Shown here: piece by piece, positions 26,113 through 35,398 of the stretch | Layout: each line of letters opens with the position of its first letter | Numbering within the stretch: the stretch's first letter is position 1 | Assembly: GCA_965197375.1 (NCBI GenBank) | Contig: CBDAMZ010000006.1 | Span: forward strand, 1-64,000 | Length of the DNA stretch: 64,000 nt | Origin: CBDAMZ01 sp965197375 | GTDB taxonomy: Bacteria; Acidobacteriota; Vicinamibacteria; Vicinamibacterales; UBA8438 | Direction: 5' to 3' | Notes under the pieces: model-generated | The model's input: only the letters and a program-made list of their open reading frames with translations | What the model was told of the DNA's origin: nothing | Databases searched by the model: none | Made by a program: the position numbers and the translations under genes

Positions 26113-28939
26113 ATGGCCGAAAAGAAGAGCGTCGGACACGCGTACGATATCGATTTCCTGAACGTCATCTTCGCTGCTTCCAGCCTGTTCCTGTTCTTTA
26201 GCGTCGTCTGGATGGTCTGGGATGACTTCGACCGCGAGTGGAAGAGCTACCAGCGTCAGTTCGTTCAGCTCGAGACGGAGGTTACGCAGCTCAGGCTGCG
26301 GGCGGCGCAGGCCGACCTCGATCCGCAGCGGCTCGAGGCGCTGCGTGTTGAGCGCGCCAAGGCCGAGCAGGGACTAGCGTCTAACCAGCAACAGATCGAG
26401 GAACTTGAGACGGCACTCGAGGCAGTGGAAGCCGACCTGTTTCTAACGAATCAGGAATGGCAGTTCGCGAAGGCCGAATACGACGTCGACCGCTACGAGT
26501 TCGAGGAACTGCAGGAGGTGAACTCCGAGCAGGCCGCAGAGCGTCGCCCAGCAATCGAAGCAATGTTTAAGCACTGGCTCGATCTCGGCCTCGACGTCGA
26601 AGCATTAACTGCTGAGCGCGACGATCTACGCGGTCAGCTCCGGACGTTTACCGGACGGATGAGCGACATCGACACCGAGCTTCGCGACCTTATGGCGGAG
26701 GCCACGCGCCTTGAAGACCGCCTAGCTGTCCTCGAGGTCGATCTTGTAAACGATTACCTGCTCAATGCTCCGTTGCTCGACTTTATGGTACCCAGCATCA
26801 CTGTTCGGCAGGTTATTACGCCGAATCTCGTCGACGACGTCAACTTCACGCGTGTCCGGAAGATGGACCGGTGTATGACCTGCCATCTCGCGGTCGACCT
26901 GGTCGGCTATGAGGATTACCCGCAGCCGTTCCGAACGCATCCGAATTTTGAGGTCTCCGTTGGGAGTGCGTCGCCCCACCCACTCGGGACGACCGGCTGC
27001 ACTGTCTGCCATGAGGGGATGGGCCAGTCGATCACTTTCCGGGATGCGTCGCACACGCCGACGGGTGAGGAGCAGCGGGTCGCGTGGGAGGAGACATACG
27101 GATGGGAGGATCCCCCATCTGTGGGACTACCCGATGCTGCCTACGACTATGACCGAGGCGTCATGCGCGAAGTGCCATCGGGAGACGGTGTATGTGCCGG
27201 AGGCGCCGGCTCTTAACCTGGCGTATGGGATGTACGAGCGGGCGGGTTGTTATGCCTGCCACAAGACGCGCGGGTTCGAGGATCTCCGTAAACCGGGTCC
27301 AAACCTTACCAAGATCGCCTCGAAACTGACGCCGGACTGGGTTTCACGCTGGATCCGCGACCCGCAGGTAGTCAAGCCGAGCACCTGGATGCCACGCGTC
27401 TGGTATAACGCGAACACTAATTCACCTGAGGATGCCGAGCGGAACGAGGCCGAAATCGACGCCGTCGTGGCCTATCTGTTTGCGAATGCCGACGAGCACG
27501 AGTTCGCCGTTGCCGTGCCGCCGCGTGGAGACGAGGAGCGTGGTGCGGAGCTTGTTGAATCGGTCGGCTGTCTTGGTTGTCACATTATCGACGACCAAAG
27601 CCGGCTTGAAGCTGGGCCGCGGCGAACGTTCGGTCAACCGCTGCAGAATGTCGGCAATAAGACCACATTCGAGTGGTTGTTTGACTGGGTGCGCGACCCG
27701 AAGCATTTCAGTAGCGAGACCTACATGCCGGACCTCCGGCTGACGGATCAGGAAGTGGCAGACGTGGCTGTTTATCTGAGTAGCCTCACGGGTCCCGAGG
27801 GCGAAGGACCGAAAGCCACCTATGACCAGGTGTACGTCGGCGAGGTGCTACTTGACTATCTGCGCGCGGTCGTGCCAACCGAAGAGGCGCGATCGATGGT
27901 GGCCGCCATGTCTCCTGAGGAGCAACAACTCGAACTCGGTCAGCGGGTGATCGGCCGCTATGGTTGCTATAGCTGCCATGAGATCAAGGGGTTCGAAGGT
28001 ACGCGGCCGATCGGGATCGAGCTTTCCGAAGAAGGCAGTAAATTGCTTCCCCGCCTTGATTTTGCTTTCGTGCACGAGATTCCACACACGAAGGTTGAGT
28101 GGTTTAAACACAAGTTGATCGATCCGCGCATCTATGATCGGAATCGGGTACTCCAGCCACTTGAAAAACTTCGTATGCCGGATTTCGGGGTGAGTGAGGA
28201 GGAGGCCACGTTGTTCGCCACGGCGATTATGAGCCTACAGAGTGACGTGCAACCGCTGGCGGCGCAGGCGCCCCGATCCGCGCGAGACGATGCACTGCGA
28301 GCTGGGCAGAATCTTGTGCGGCGACGCAACTGTGTTGCCTGTCACGAGATCGATGGGGACGGTGGCGATTATCGTGAGGTGGTCGATGACCCATCGCTGG
28401 CACCGCCACTGTTAACTCCAGAAGGAGCTAAGGTCCAACCGGACTGGCTCTATGCGTTCCTGCGTGGCCCCATAACCATCCGCCCCTGGCTGAATGTGCG
28501 AATGCCGACCTTTGGGCTCGACGATCTTCACTGGAACACGGTCATCGAATATTTCGCTGCGATCTCGGAGTCTGTTGGTCCATTCCGTACCCACGAGATC
28601 GCATCGGGCGCTGGTGTCACGCGCACGGGGCGTGAGCTATTTGATCTCTTGAGATGCCAGCAGTGCCATGTTCTGGACGCCGTTCCCGAGGACCAGCCGA
28701 CTGACAATCTCGCGCCTGATCTGCGGATGGCGCACGAGCGGTTACAACCAGATTGGATTGCCGACTGGCTCATTGAGCCGCTAGCTATTCAGCCTGGCAC
28801 GCGGATGCCGATGTTTTGGACGGAGTACCCTGACTCGCTCTACCCGCAGCTTGACGGTGACGCTGTGCGCCAGATCGAAGTGATCCGAGACTATCTATTG
28901 ACCTTCCGTGGTGGCCCGAGCCCGTTACGAGGGAACTAG
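26113..28939 (+). pseudogene. Large multiheme cytochrome c with coiled-coil stalk, one frameshift
   Basis: Two frames make one protein of about 940 residues. The first part has a membrane helix (about 16-38), a long coiled coil (45-215), and haem motifs CMTCH (254) and CTVCH (296). After a frame change at the C5 run 27112-27116, the second part continues with CAKCH, CYACH, CLGCH, CYSCH, CVACH and CQQCH, giving eight c-type haem sites. It follows the Rieske and cytochrome b genes and must take the place of cytochrome c1. The second frame reads PHLWDYPMLPTTMTEASCAK at the junction, so the break may be a base error in the homopolymer rather than real loss. Confidence 0.75.
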
Positions 28940-29106
28940 CGCGACTCCAGTTTCTTCTAGACCGAACCGATCATTAGATTAGTGTAGGACAACGGCGAGA
29001 GTAGTAATTGGTCGCGAGGCCTTCCATGCACAGGCGGCGCATGTTTCGTGCGGCGGTGGTCTTGGTTAGCGACCGGCCGGCCGCGTGAGCGAGCGACTCG
29101 AGCAGC

Positions 29107-29899
29107 TTACCGCCGAAGTTGGCGAAAAAATTTCGAAGATGACGCGGACGGCGCAAGCTTGCTAAGCGCTGCCTCAATTTCATTAAGGATCACTTCGGCT
29201 GGGCCCTGAAGCACCAAGTCAACGACCCGAGACGCCGGCGTGGGGTCGGGGTTAATCTCCACCGCGTAAGCGCCATGGCGCATAGCCTCGTTGACGAGTG
29301 CGGCAGCCGGGTACACAACGGCAGACGTGCCGATGGTGAGGAAGATGTCGCAGGTTGCCTCGGAGACGCTCTGCGCGATTACCGTCGGGTCGATAGCCTC
29401 GCCAAACCAGACGACACATGGCCTGGCAGGGCCACAACAGTCCGGACAGCGGGGCGGTACATTCGGAAGCGGTACCGTGTCGTCACGCCAGTACGGGGGG
29501 GATGTGTTGCACTGGTTCCAACAGCGGAGCTCCCAGATCGAGCCGTGAAAGCGAATGACGTCGCGGGTGCCCGCGCGCTCATGCAGCCCGTCGACGTTCT
29601 GGGTGATGAGTGTGAATCCATCGACCCGCTAGCTCCAGGCAGCCAGAACGTCGTGACCCCGGTTGGGTCGAACACGCGCTACCTGTTGTCGTCGCCAGTC
29701 GTACCACTCCCGGATCAGGTGCGGGTTACGACCAAACGCCTCCGGGGTGGCCAGCTGCTCTGGCCGGTACCGCTTCCAGAGGCCGGCGGCGCCGCGGGAC
29801 GCCGCTGGCGGCCGACACGCCCGCTCCGGTCAAGACGGTGATACGCTGGGCGGACTGCAGGCGTTTGGCAAGGGACGGTATATGGTGTTCATTTGCCAT
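29107..29899 (-). pseudogene. cobB: Sir2-family NAD-dependent deacylase (CobB-like), decayed
   Basis: Reading the minus strand from an ATG at 29899, I can follow TVLTGAGVSAASGVP, then (other frame) GLWKRYRPEQLATPEAFG, YDWRRQQVARVRPNRGHDVL, an in-frame TAG at 29629-29631, then RVDGFTLITQNVDGLHERAG, CPDC, VVWFGEAIDPTVIAQSVSEA and VYPAAALVNEAMRHGAYAVE. These are consecutive sirtuin motifs. There is also a frameshift with missing bases near 29800, where a TFRG-type loop is expected. With both a stop and an indel it is almost surely dead. Confidence 0.8.
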
Positions 29900-30133
29900 G
29901 CCTCAACATTATTCTACGGGTGTAGCATTGCGACCAGCGATGACGCCGCTGGCGAGCAGATTGGACTTCCGGGTCTCGGCCAGACCTCGAGGTGCTCAGC
30001 GGTGTGCTGGCAGCAGAGATCGCCAAACAGGTTTCTTTCCCGGAGCCGGAATCCAGCCCGTGCACAGCCGTGTTGTCTGGTGGGCTGGCAGGGCGGCTAC
30101 CGAACTACACTCCGAACAGGATGAGGTGCGTTA

Positions 30134-30595
30134 ATGAAGGTCGCCGTTGCCTCGGATCACGCCGGATTCGAGCTAAAGCGCCGCCTGGTCACCTGGTTGG
30201 CCGATGACGGCCACGAAGTGCTCGACCTTGGCACTGACGGTCTGGCTTCCGTTGACTACCCCGACTATGCCGAGGCGATCGGCCGCGCCATTACGGCCGG
30301 TCAGGCCGAGCGAGGCGTTCTCGTCTGTGGCAGCGGTGTAGGCGCAGTTGTGGCGGCCAACAAGATCCGAGGGGTCCGCGCCGGGCTGTGCCACGATACC
30401 TACTCGGCGCGCCAGGGGGTCGAGCACGACGACATGAATGTCTTGGTGCTCGGCGCACGCGTGATCGGACCGGAGCTGGCGCGCGTGCTTGTGACTAGCT
30501 TTTTGCAGGCACGATTTAGTGATGAGCCGAGGCATCTCAGGCGGCTCGCTAAGATCAACCGGCTGGAGAAGATCGCCTGTAATACCGACGAATGA
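30134..30595 (+). CDS. rpiB: Ribose-5-phosphate isomerase B
   Basis: RpiB interconverts ribose 5-phosphate and ribulose 5-phosphate. The 153-residue protein reads MKVAVASDHAGFELKRRLV, then TDGLASVDYPDYAEAIGRA, LVCGSGVGAVVAANKIRGVR and HDDMNVLVLGARVIG, all typical. The sugar position in the active site shows CGSGVG rather than CGTGIG, a common variant. Its product could supply the KDO pathway and nucleotides. A tail of a 6-phosphogluconate dehydrogenase lies 35 bases after it. Confidence 0.92.
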   Translation: MKVAVASDHAGFELKRRLVTWLADDGHEVLDLGTDGLASVDYPDYAEAIGRAITAGQAERGVLVCGSGVGAVVAANKIRGVRAGLCHDTYSARQGVEHDDMNVLVLGARVIGPELARVLVTSFLQARFSDEPRHLRRLAKINRLEKIACNTDE

Positions 30596-30630
30596 AGCCT
30601 CGCGCGACCCGAGAAACGGTGAGGTGACGG

Positions 30631-30741
30631 ATGCAATTCGGGTCTTCGGCGTTATATGCGTGCTTCCGATCGCGACGGGATCACGCGTTTGCTGAGAAAG
30701 TGCTGTCCGCCATGCGGCACAAGTTCGGTGGTCACATCTGA
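30631..30741 (+). pseudogene. gnd: C-terminal stump of 6-phosphogluconate dehydrogenase
   Basis: A 36-codon frame from ATG 30631 ends in ALYACFRSRRDHAFAEKVLS followed by AMRHKFGGHI and TGA. This is the characteristic end of decarboxylating 6-phosphogluconate dehydrogenase (Gnd). A TGA lies two codons before the ATG, so the rest of the gene is gone. Its place after rpiB suggests that a pentose-phosphate pair rpiB-gnd once stood here. I base this on pattern memory only. Confidence 0.5.
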
Positions 30742-30793
30742 CGTCCGGCCGGCGGGTAGCCTAAGTACTCCGCGTCAGTCGCACGGTAGAACC

Positions 30794-31588
30794 TTACACG
30801 CCTTTCCAAACCGGCGGGCGTTTATTGAGAAAGGCCTTGACGCCTTCTTTAAAATCTTCGCTGGCATAGCACGTGGCGATCAGGTCGTGGCCGGCGGCGG
30901 ATTCGATCCGGCGGCTGGCTTGGATCCGCCGGACCATCTCCTTGGTGGCGTGGATGGTCAAGGGCGCGTTGGCCACGATGCAGTCAGCATACTCTTGGAC
31001 GACCTGTTCCAGGTCGTTTTGCTGGGCGATGCGGTTCACGAAACCGATGGTGGCTGCTTCATCAGCGGTCAACAGACGCCCGGTGAACAGGAGTTCTTTG
31101 AGCCGCGCTGGTCCTATCAGATCGAGAAGACGCGCGTAGTTCGTTCCGGAGAGGCAGTTGCCGAGCGTGCGCGCGATGGGCACGCCGAACCGGGAGGCCG
31201 GCGTGCAGATACGAAGGTCGCAGGCGGCGGCGAGCGCGCAGCCCCCGCCGGTCGCGACCCCATCGATCTGCGCGATCGTTGGCGTGGAAACGGCCTCGAG
31301 GTGGTCCACAACCGCATCGAGTCGTTGCTCATAGGCGATACCATCTTCGGCTGACTCAAAGGTTCGAAACTGGGCGATGTCGGTTCCGGCCACAAACGCC
31401 TCGTTCCCCGCGCCACGGAGAATGAAGACGCGAACGTCCGGGTCGGCCTCGACGGTGTTGCAGCAGTCGACGAGCGCCTCGTACATTGCCCAGGTCATAG
31501 CATTTCTGGCCTCTGGACGGTTGAAGGTGAGTGTAGCTCGCGGCCCATCCTTCGCGAAGATGACGTGGGGTGTCGACACAGTGAGCAC
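30794..31588 (-). CDS. Enoyl-CoA hydratase/isomerase family protein
   Basis: A 264-residue crotonase-fold protein. Landmarks are LTFNRPEARNAMTWAMYEAL, the oxyanion-hole segment FILRGAGNEAFVAGTDIAQF, and DGVATGGGCALAAACDLRIC, followed by RFGVPIARTLGNCLSGTNYA. The catalytic glutamate region is not clear enough to say hydratase or isomerase. It starts with GTG (31588, or GTG 31579) and is divergent from a family III CoA-transferase whose ATG is only 22 bases away, so the two share a very short promoter region or lie partly inside each other's leaders. Confidence 0.82.
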   Translation of the reverse strand: MLTVSTPHVIFAKDGPRATLTFNRPEARNAMTWAMYEALVDCCNTVEADPDVRVFILRGAGNEAFVAGTDIAQFRTFESAEDGIAYEQRLDAVVDHLEAVSTPTIAQIDGVATGGGCALAAACDLRICTPASRFGVPIARTLGNCLSGTNYARLLDLIGPARLKELLFTGRLLTADEAATIGFVNRIAQQNDLEQVVQEYADCIVANAPLTIHATKEMVRRIQASRRIESAAGHDLIATCYASEDFKEGVKAFLNKRPPVWKGV

Positions 31589-31609
31589 CTCCTACCGGCA
31601 CACTTGTTC

Positions 31610-32794
31610 ATGCAACACGCGCTGACCGGTCTGCGCGTTCTTGACGTCACTCAGGTGATGGCTGGGCCCTTCTGCACCATGTTACTGTGCGACATGGGTG
31701 CCGATGTGATCAAGGTCGAGGCGCCAACGGGAGACCCGACCCGACGAATGGCTGGGGCGCAGGGTCTTGAGAGTCCAGCGTTCAATGCGGTCAATCGCGG
31801 CAAGCGCGGTATCGTCGTGGATTTAAAAACGACGCAGGGCTCTGAGATCCTCCGCCGCCTGGCGACATCGGCCGATGTGCTCATTGAGAATTACCGCCCT
31901 GGCGTCATGGGCCGTTTCGGCCTCGACTACCGAGCCCTCCGTGCCGTCAATGCACGTCTCATCTATGTTTCGATTTCTGGGTACGGACAGACTGGTCCGT
32001 CGGCTGGTAAGGGAGGGTTCGACCTCGTGGCCCAGGGAGTCTCAGGCATCATGTCGGTCACGGGTGAGCCGGGTCGGCCACCAACCAAAGCTGGGGTCCC
32101 ACTGACTGATCTAGGCGCCGCGCTGTTCGCCGCAACTGGCATTCTCGCCGCGCTGCTCCACCGCGCCCGCAGCGGGCAGGGACAATATATTGATACGTCC
32201 CTCGTCGAGGCCGGGGTTGCTCTGTCGGTATGGGAAGCGACGGAATATTTCACCGGTGCCGGCATGCCACAGCCGATGGGGTCGGCGCATCGGATGATGG
32301 CACCGTACCAGGCTATTCGGTGCGCCGACGGATACATTACCCTCGGCGCTGCGAACGATCAGCTGTTCACCCGTCTGTGCGAGGTCGTGGGCCACCCGGA
32401 GTGGATCCTCGATCCGGCGTTTGCCAACAATACGCGGCGTGTCGAAAACAGATTGGCACTGACGGCGCGGATTGAAACGATCACGGCGGGCCAGCCACGA
32501 GCCCACTGGTTGGCTCTTTTCGAGAAGCACGAGATTCCATGTGGGCCGATCAACGACTACAGGGAGGTGTTAAACGATCCACACATTCGTGCACGTGAGA
32601 TGGTCGTCGGGACTGACCATCCGACGCTCGGCCGCATTCTAACTCTGGGCACACCGCTCAAGTTGTCTGAGACGCCGCTGACGCCTGGGCGACCAGCGCC
32701 GCTGCTCGGGCAGCATACTGACGATGTGTTGCGCGAGACTGGCTATCGTCCGGCTGAAATTGAAGCGTTTCGGGCCGTTGGTGTGGTGAAGTAA
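31610..32794 (+). CDS. Family III CoA-transferase (CaiB/BaiF type)
   Basis: The protein of 394 residues (from ATG 31610, MQHALTGLRVLDVTQ) moves CoA between carboxylic acids. It has MAGPFCTMLLCDMGADVIKV, the catalytic aspartate region GKGGFDLVAQGVSGIMSVTG, and YIDTSLVEAGVALSVWEATE. The C-terminal part carries HEIPCGPINDYREVLNDPHI, typical of the family. The open frame reaches back to 31565 but that part lies in the divergent gene. Paired with the crotonase-type enzyme, it may serve a fatty or aromatic acid route; the substrate is unknown. Confidence 0.85.
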   Translation: MQHALTGLRVLDVTQVMAGPFCTMLLCDMGADVIKVEAPTGDPTRRMAGAQGLESPAFNAVNRGKRGIVVDLKTTQGSEILRRLATSADVLIENYRPGVMGRFGLDYRALRAVNARLIYVSISGYGQTGPSAGKGGFDLVAQGVSGIMSVTGEPGRPPTKAGVPLTDLGAALFAATGILAALLHRARSGQGQYIDTSLVEAGVALSVWEATEYFTGAGMPQPMGSAHRMMAPYQAIRCADGYITLGAANDQLFTRLCEVVGHPEWILDPAFANNTRRVENRLALTARIETITAGQPRAHWLALFEKHEIPCGPINDYREVLNDPHIRAREMVVGTDHPTLGRILTLGTPLKLSETPLTPGRPAPLLGQHTDDVLRETGYRPAEIEAFRAVGVVK

Positions 32795-32806
32795 ACTGAG
32801 CGCCTC

Positions 32807-34123
32807 CTACAGCGTGTACCCTCGCTTATCGTGCAACGCGATATCGAGGCCTTCAATTTCCTCCTCGTCCGTTACCCGAAGACCGATCACATGATCAAGG
32901 ATCTTTGCGATGGCGAATGTCAGCACTCCACTGTAGACGATGGTCGCAGTGGCGCCGAGAGATTGAAGCGCGACTTGGGTGCCTATGCTGTTGTTGAGGC
33001 CAGAGCCTCCAAACGCTTCAGCAGCGAATACACCAGTTAGGATGACTCCGACGAACCCGCCGACGCCGTGGATACCGAAGACATCCAAGGAATCGTCATA
33101 ACCTATAGCCCGCTTCATGCTGCTGGAGGCAAAGAAGCAGAGTCCCCCAGCTACGATTCCAAGGGCGATAGCCCCGATCGGTCCGATGGTGCCGGAGGCC
33201 GGCGTGATCGTGGCCAGACCGGCAATCGCTCCTGTTGTAATTCCTAGGGCGCTTGGCTTCCCGTGGCGCAGCCACTCGATGGCCATCCAGGTGAGCGCTG
33301 CCGTCGCGGCGCAGATGTGGGTTACCGCCATAGCCATACCAGCGACGCCGTTGGCGGCAAGCGCACTCCCCGCGTTAAAGCCGAACCACCCGACCCACCC
33401 GACCCATAGCATCGACGCACCCACGACTGTCAGCACCAGGTTGTTCGGGGCCATCGGCACCTCGGGGTAACCCCTACGCTTGCCCAGGACAATACAGAGT
33501 ACAAGCGCTGCAATGCCGGCGTTGATATGCACGACGATACCGCCGGCAAAGTCAAGCACCCCCATCTTGTGTAGCCACCCACCGCCCCAGACCCAGTGGG
33601 CGGTCGGAGCGTACACAATGGTGAGCCAGAGTCCCATAAACCAAAGCATCGCCGAGAACTTCATTCGTTCCGCAAAGGCACCGACGATTAGGGCAGGCGT
33701 GATAATCGCAAACGTCAGCTGAAACATCTGGTAGACCGTCTCTGGGATCGTGTTAGACACGGCGTTGTAATCGACACCAGACAAAAAGAACTTGCCGGTG
33801 CCAACGACGGCGTTAAGGCCCCCACCATCACCAAAAGCGAGCCCGTAGGCGTAAACCGTCCACAAGATGGTCACTAGGCAGGTGATAGCAAAGCATTGCA
33901 TCATGACGGAGAGCACGTTCTTGGTCCTGACTAATCCGGCATAGAATAGCGACAGGCTAGGGATCGTCATGAAAAGCACGAGAACGCTCGAGGTTAGCAT
34001 CCAGGCGGTGTCGCCCTGGTCCAATTGGTCCTGTGCCCAAGCCGCCCGCGGAAGAATTTCCAGCAGTAAGGTAAAGGTCCCGATTAAAGCCGTGAATCGT
34101 ACCGGGTTTCTCGGAGACCTCAT
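32807..34123 (-). CDS. amtB: Ammonium transporter AmtB, N-terminus altered by an IS end
   Basis: A 438-residue Amt protein with 11 membrane helices: MTIPSLSLFYAGLVRTKNVL, the twin-histidine region FAGGIVVHINAGIAALVLC, WVGWFGFNAGSALAANG, and DVFGIHGVGGFVGVILTG near the end. The first 10 residues, MRSPRNPVRF, are encoded by the inverted repeat of the IS3 element that begins at 34093. Then follows ALIGTFTLLLEILPRAAWAQ, which looks like the remainder of a signal peptide. The normal start and promoter are lost. The ATG at 34123 has no ribosome site, so expression is doubtful. Confidence 0.88.
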   Translation of the reverse strand: MRSPRNPVRFTALIGTFTLLLEILPRAAWAQDQLDQGDTAWMLTSSVLVLFMTIPSLSLFYAGLVRTKNVLSVMMQCFAITCLVTILWTVYAYGLAFGDGGGLNAVVGTGKFFLSGVDYNAVSNTIPETVYQMFQLTFAIITPALIVGAFAERMKFSAMLWFMGLWLTIVYAPTAHWVWGGGWLHKMGVLDFAGGIVVHINAGIAALVLCIVLGKRRGYPEVPMAPNNLVLTVVGASMLWVGWVGWFGFNAGSALAANGVAGMAMAVTHICAATAALTWMAIEWLRHGKPSALGITTGAIAGLATITPASGTIGPIGAIALGIVAGGLCFFASSSMKRAIGYDDSLDVFGIHGVGGFVGVILTGVFAAEAFGGSGLNNSIGTQVALQSLGATATIVYSGVLTFAIAKILDHVIGLRVTDEEEIEGLDIALHDKRGYTL

Positions 34124-34143
34124 TGCTTGGGAGGATGGGGGCT

Positions 34144-34653
34144 ATGGGACGTCCCAGTCGGTTTTCTCCGGAAGTGCGCGAACGTGCCGTCCGGATGGTC
34201 GAGGAGTACCGGGAGGCCCACGCCTCAGAGTGGGCGGTGCTGCAGTCGGTGGCGCCGAAGCTCGGCTGCACGGCGGAGACGCTGCGGAAGTGGGTGCGGC
34301 AGGCGCAGCGTGATGCTGGGCATCGGCCGGGCCTGACGACGAGCGAGCGGGAGCGGTTGAAGGAGCTGGAGCGCGAGGTCCGAGAACTGAAGCGGGCGAA
34401 TGAGATCCTGCGGAAAGCGTTCGCGTATTTCGCCCAGGCGGAGCTTGACCGCCGGAGGACGTCGCCACGATGGTCCAGTTCATCGCCGACCATCGCGCCG
34501 TGGTCGGGGTCGAGCCGATCTGCGCCGTGCTGCCGATCGCCCCGTCGACGGACTCATCGCCATCGGCACCAGCGGACGGACACATCCGACGCGCCGGTCC
34601 GCACGGGCGCAGCGCGACGATCAGCTCCGCGTCAAGATTCAGCGGGTCTATGA
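34144..34653 (+). CDS. IS3 OrfA (helix-turn-helix transposase subunit)
   Basis: From the ATG at 34144 the protein begins MGRPSRFSPEVRERAVRMVE and has a helix-turn-helix (LGCTAETLRKWVRQAQR) and a leucine-zipper-like coil (ERLKELEREVRELKRANEIL), as in OrfA of the IS3 family. After about 100 residues it should end and pass by a -1 frameshift into OrfB; here the frame stays open as unrelated arginine-rich sequence to 34653. The first subunit looks intact. Confidence 0.85.
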   Translation: MGRPSRFSPEVRERAVRMVEEYREAHASEWAVLQSVAPKLGCTAETLRKWVRQAQRDAGHRPGLTTSERERLKELEREVRELKRANEILRKAFAYFAQAELDRRRTSPRWSSSSPTIAPWSGSSRSAPCCRSPRRRTHRHRHQRTDTSDAPVRTGAARRSAPRQDSAGL

Positions 34654-35358
34654 CGCGCACCAGCAGGTCTACGGCCCCCGGAAAGTCTGGAAGCAGCTGC
34701 GACGGGACGGCGTCCGCGTGGCGCGCTGCACCGTGGCGCGCCTGATGCGCGCGATGGGCCTTGCCGGGGCCGGGCCTGGGTCACCACGACCCACGCCGGT
34801 GAGGGCGGTCGCCCGGTGGACCTCGTTGACCGCCGATTCGTGGCCACCCGTCCGAATCAGCTCTGGGTCTCCGATTTCACGTACGTCGCACCCTGGGGCG
34901 GCTTTGGCTACGTCGCGTTCGTCATCGACGTGTTTGCGCGACGCATTGTGGGCTGGCGGGTGTCGGCCTCCATGCGCACGGACTTTGTGCTGGATGCGGT
35001 GGAGCAGGCGATCTACGCCCGCCGGGGCGACGCCCTCACCGGCCTCGTACATCACAGTGATGCCGGGTCGCAATATCTCTCGATGCGGTACACGGATCGC
35101 CTCGTGGACGCCGGCATCGCGCCGTCGGTCGGCAGCCAAGGCGATGCCTATGACAATGCCCTCGCCGAATCGGTGATCGGCTTGTACAAGACGGAGGCGA
35201 TTCGACGGAAGGGCCCGTGGCGCACCCTCGAGGCCGTGGAGTTCGCCACCTTGACGTGGGTGGACTGGTTCAACACGCGACGACTGTTGGGGCCGCTCGG
35301 GGACATTCCACCAGCAGAGTTCGAGGCGCAGTACTATGAGCAGGCTGAGGTGGCCTGA
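34470..35358 (+). pseudogene. IS3 OrfB (DDE transposase), frameshifted
   Basis: OrfB pieces appear in three frames: MVQFIADHRAVVGVEPICAV (from 34470), then DDQLRVKIQRVYDAHQQVYG and KVWKQLRRDGVRVARCTVAR, then VDRRFVATRPNQLWVSDFTY (from 34816). The DDE core is present: D in WVSDFTYV, D in HHSDAGSQYLSMRY, E in NALAESVIGLYKTE. The frame changes near 34555-34600 and near 34765-34810 mean this copy cannot make active transposase by itself. Confidence 0.85.
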
Positions 35359-35398
35359 TTCAACGCATTCGGTCTCCGAGAAACCCGGTACGATTCAC

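Larger units (their letters stand above)
34093..35397 (+). mobile_element. IS3-family insertion sequence
   Basis: A perfect 28-base inverted repeat occupies 34092-34119 and 35371-35398, ending TGAATCGTACCGGG at each tip; the element between the TGAA/TTCA tips is 1,305 bases. It contains orfA and a decayed orfB of the IS3 type. No three-base target duplication is seen (CCG on the left, CTG on the right), and the flanks belong to different genes, amtB on the left and a decarboxylase on the right. The flanks were therefore joined by a rearrangement after insertion. Confidence 0.9.

Noticed and set aside
29900..30133. Possible small genes before rpiB
   Set aside because: Overlapping short frames (for example from 29992) lack homology and a credible start; treated as intergenic.
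30700..30760. NrdR-like CPPCG zinc motif
   Set aside because: It lies in a frame without a start and overlaps the Gnd-like tail; no further NrdR sequence follows.
30656..31354. Plus-strand ORF of 232 codons opposite the crotonase gene
   Set aside because: It is a shadow of the enoyl-CoA hydratase gene, with no homology or start signal.
32795..32840. Bidirectional terminator between the CoA-transferase and amtB
   Set aside because: The gap is 12 bases with no clear stem and T-run.
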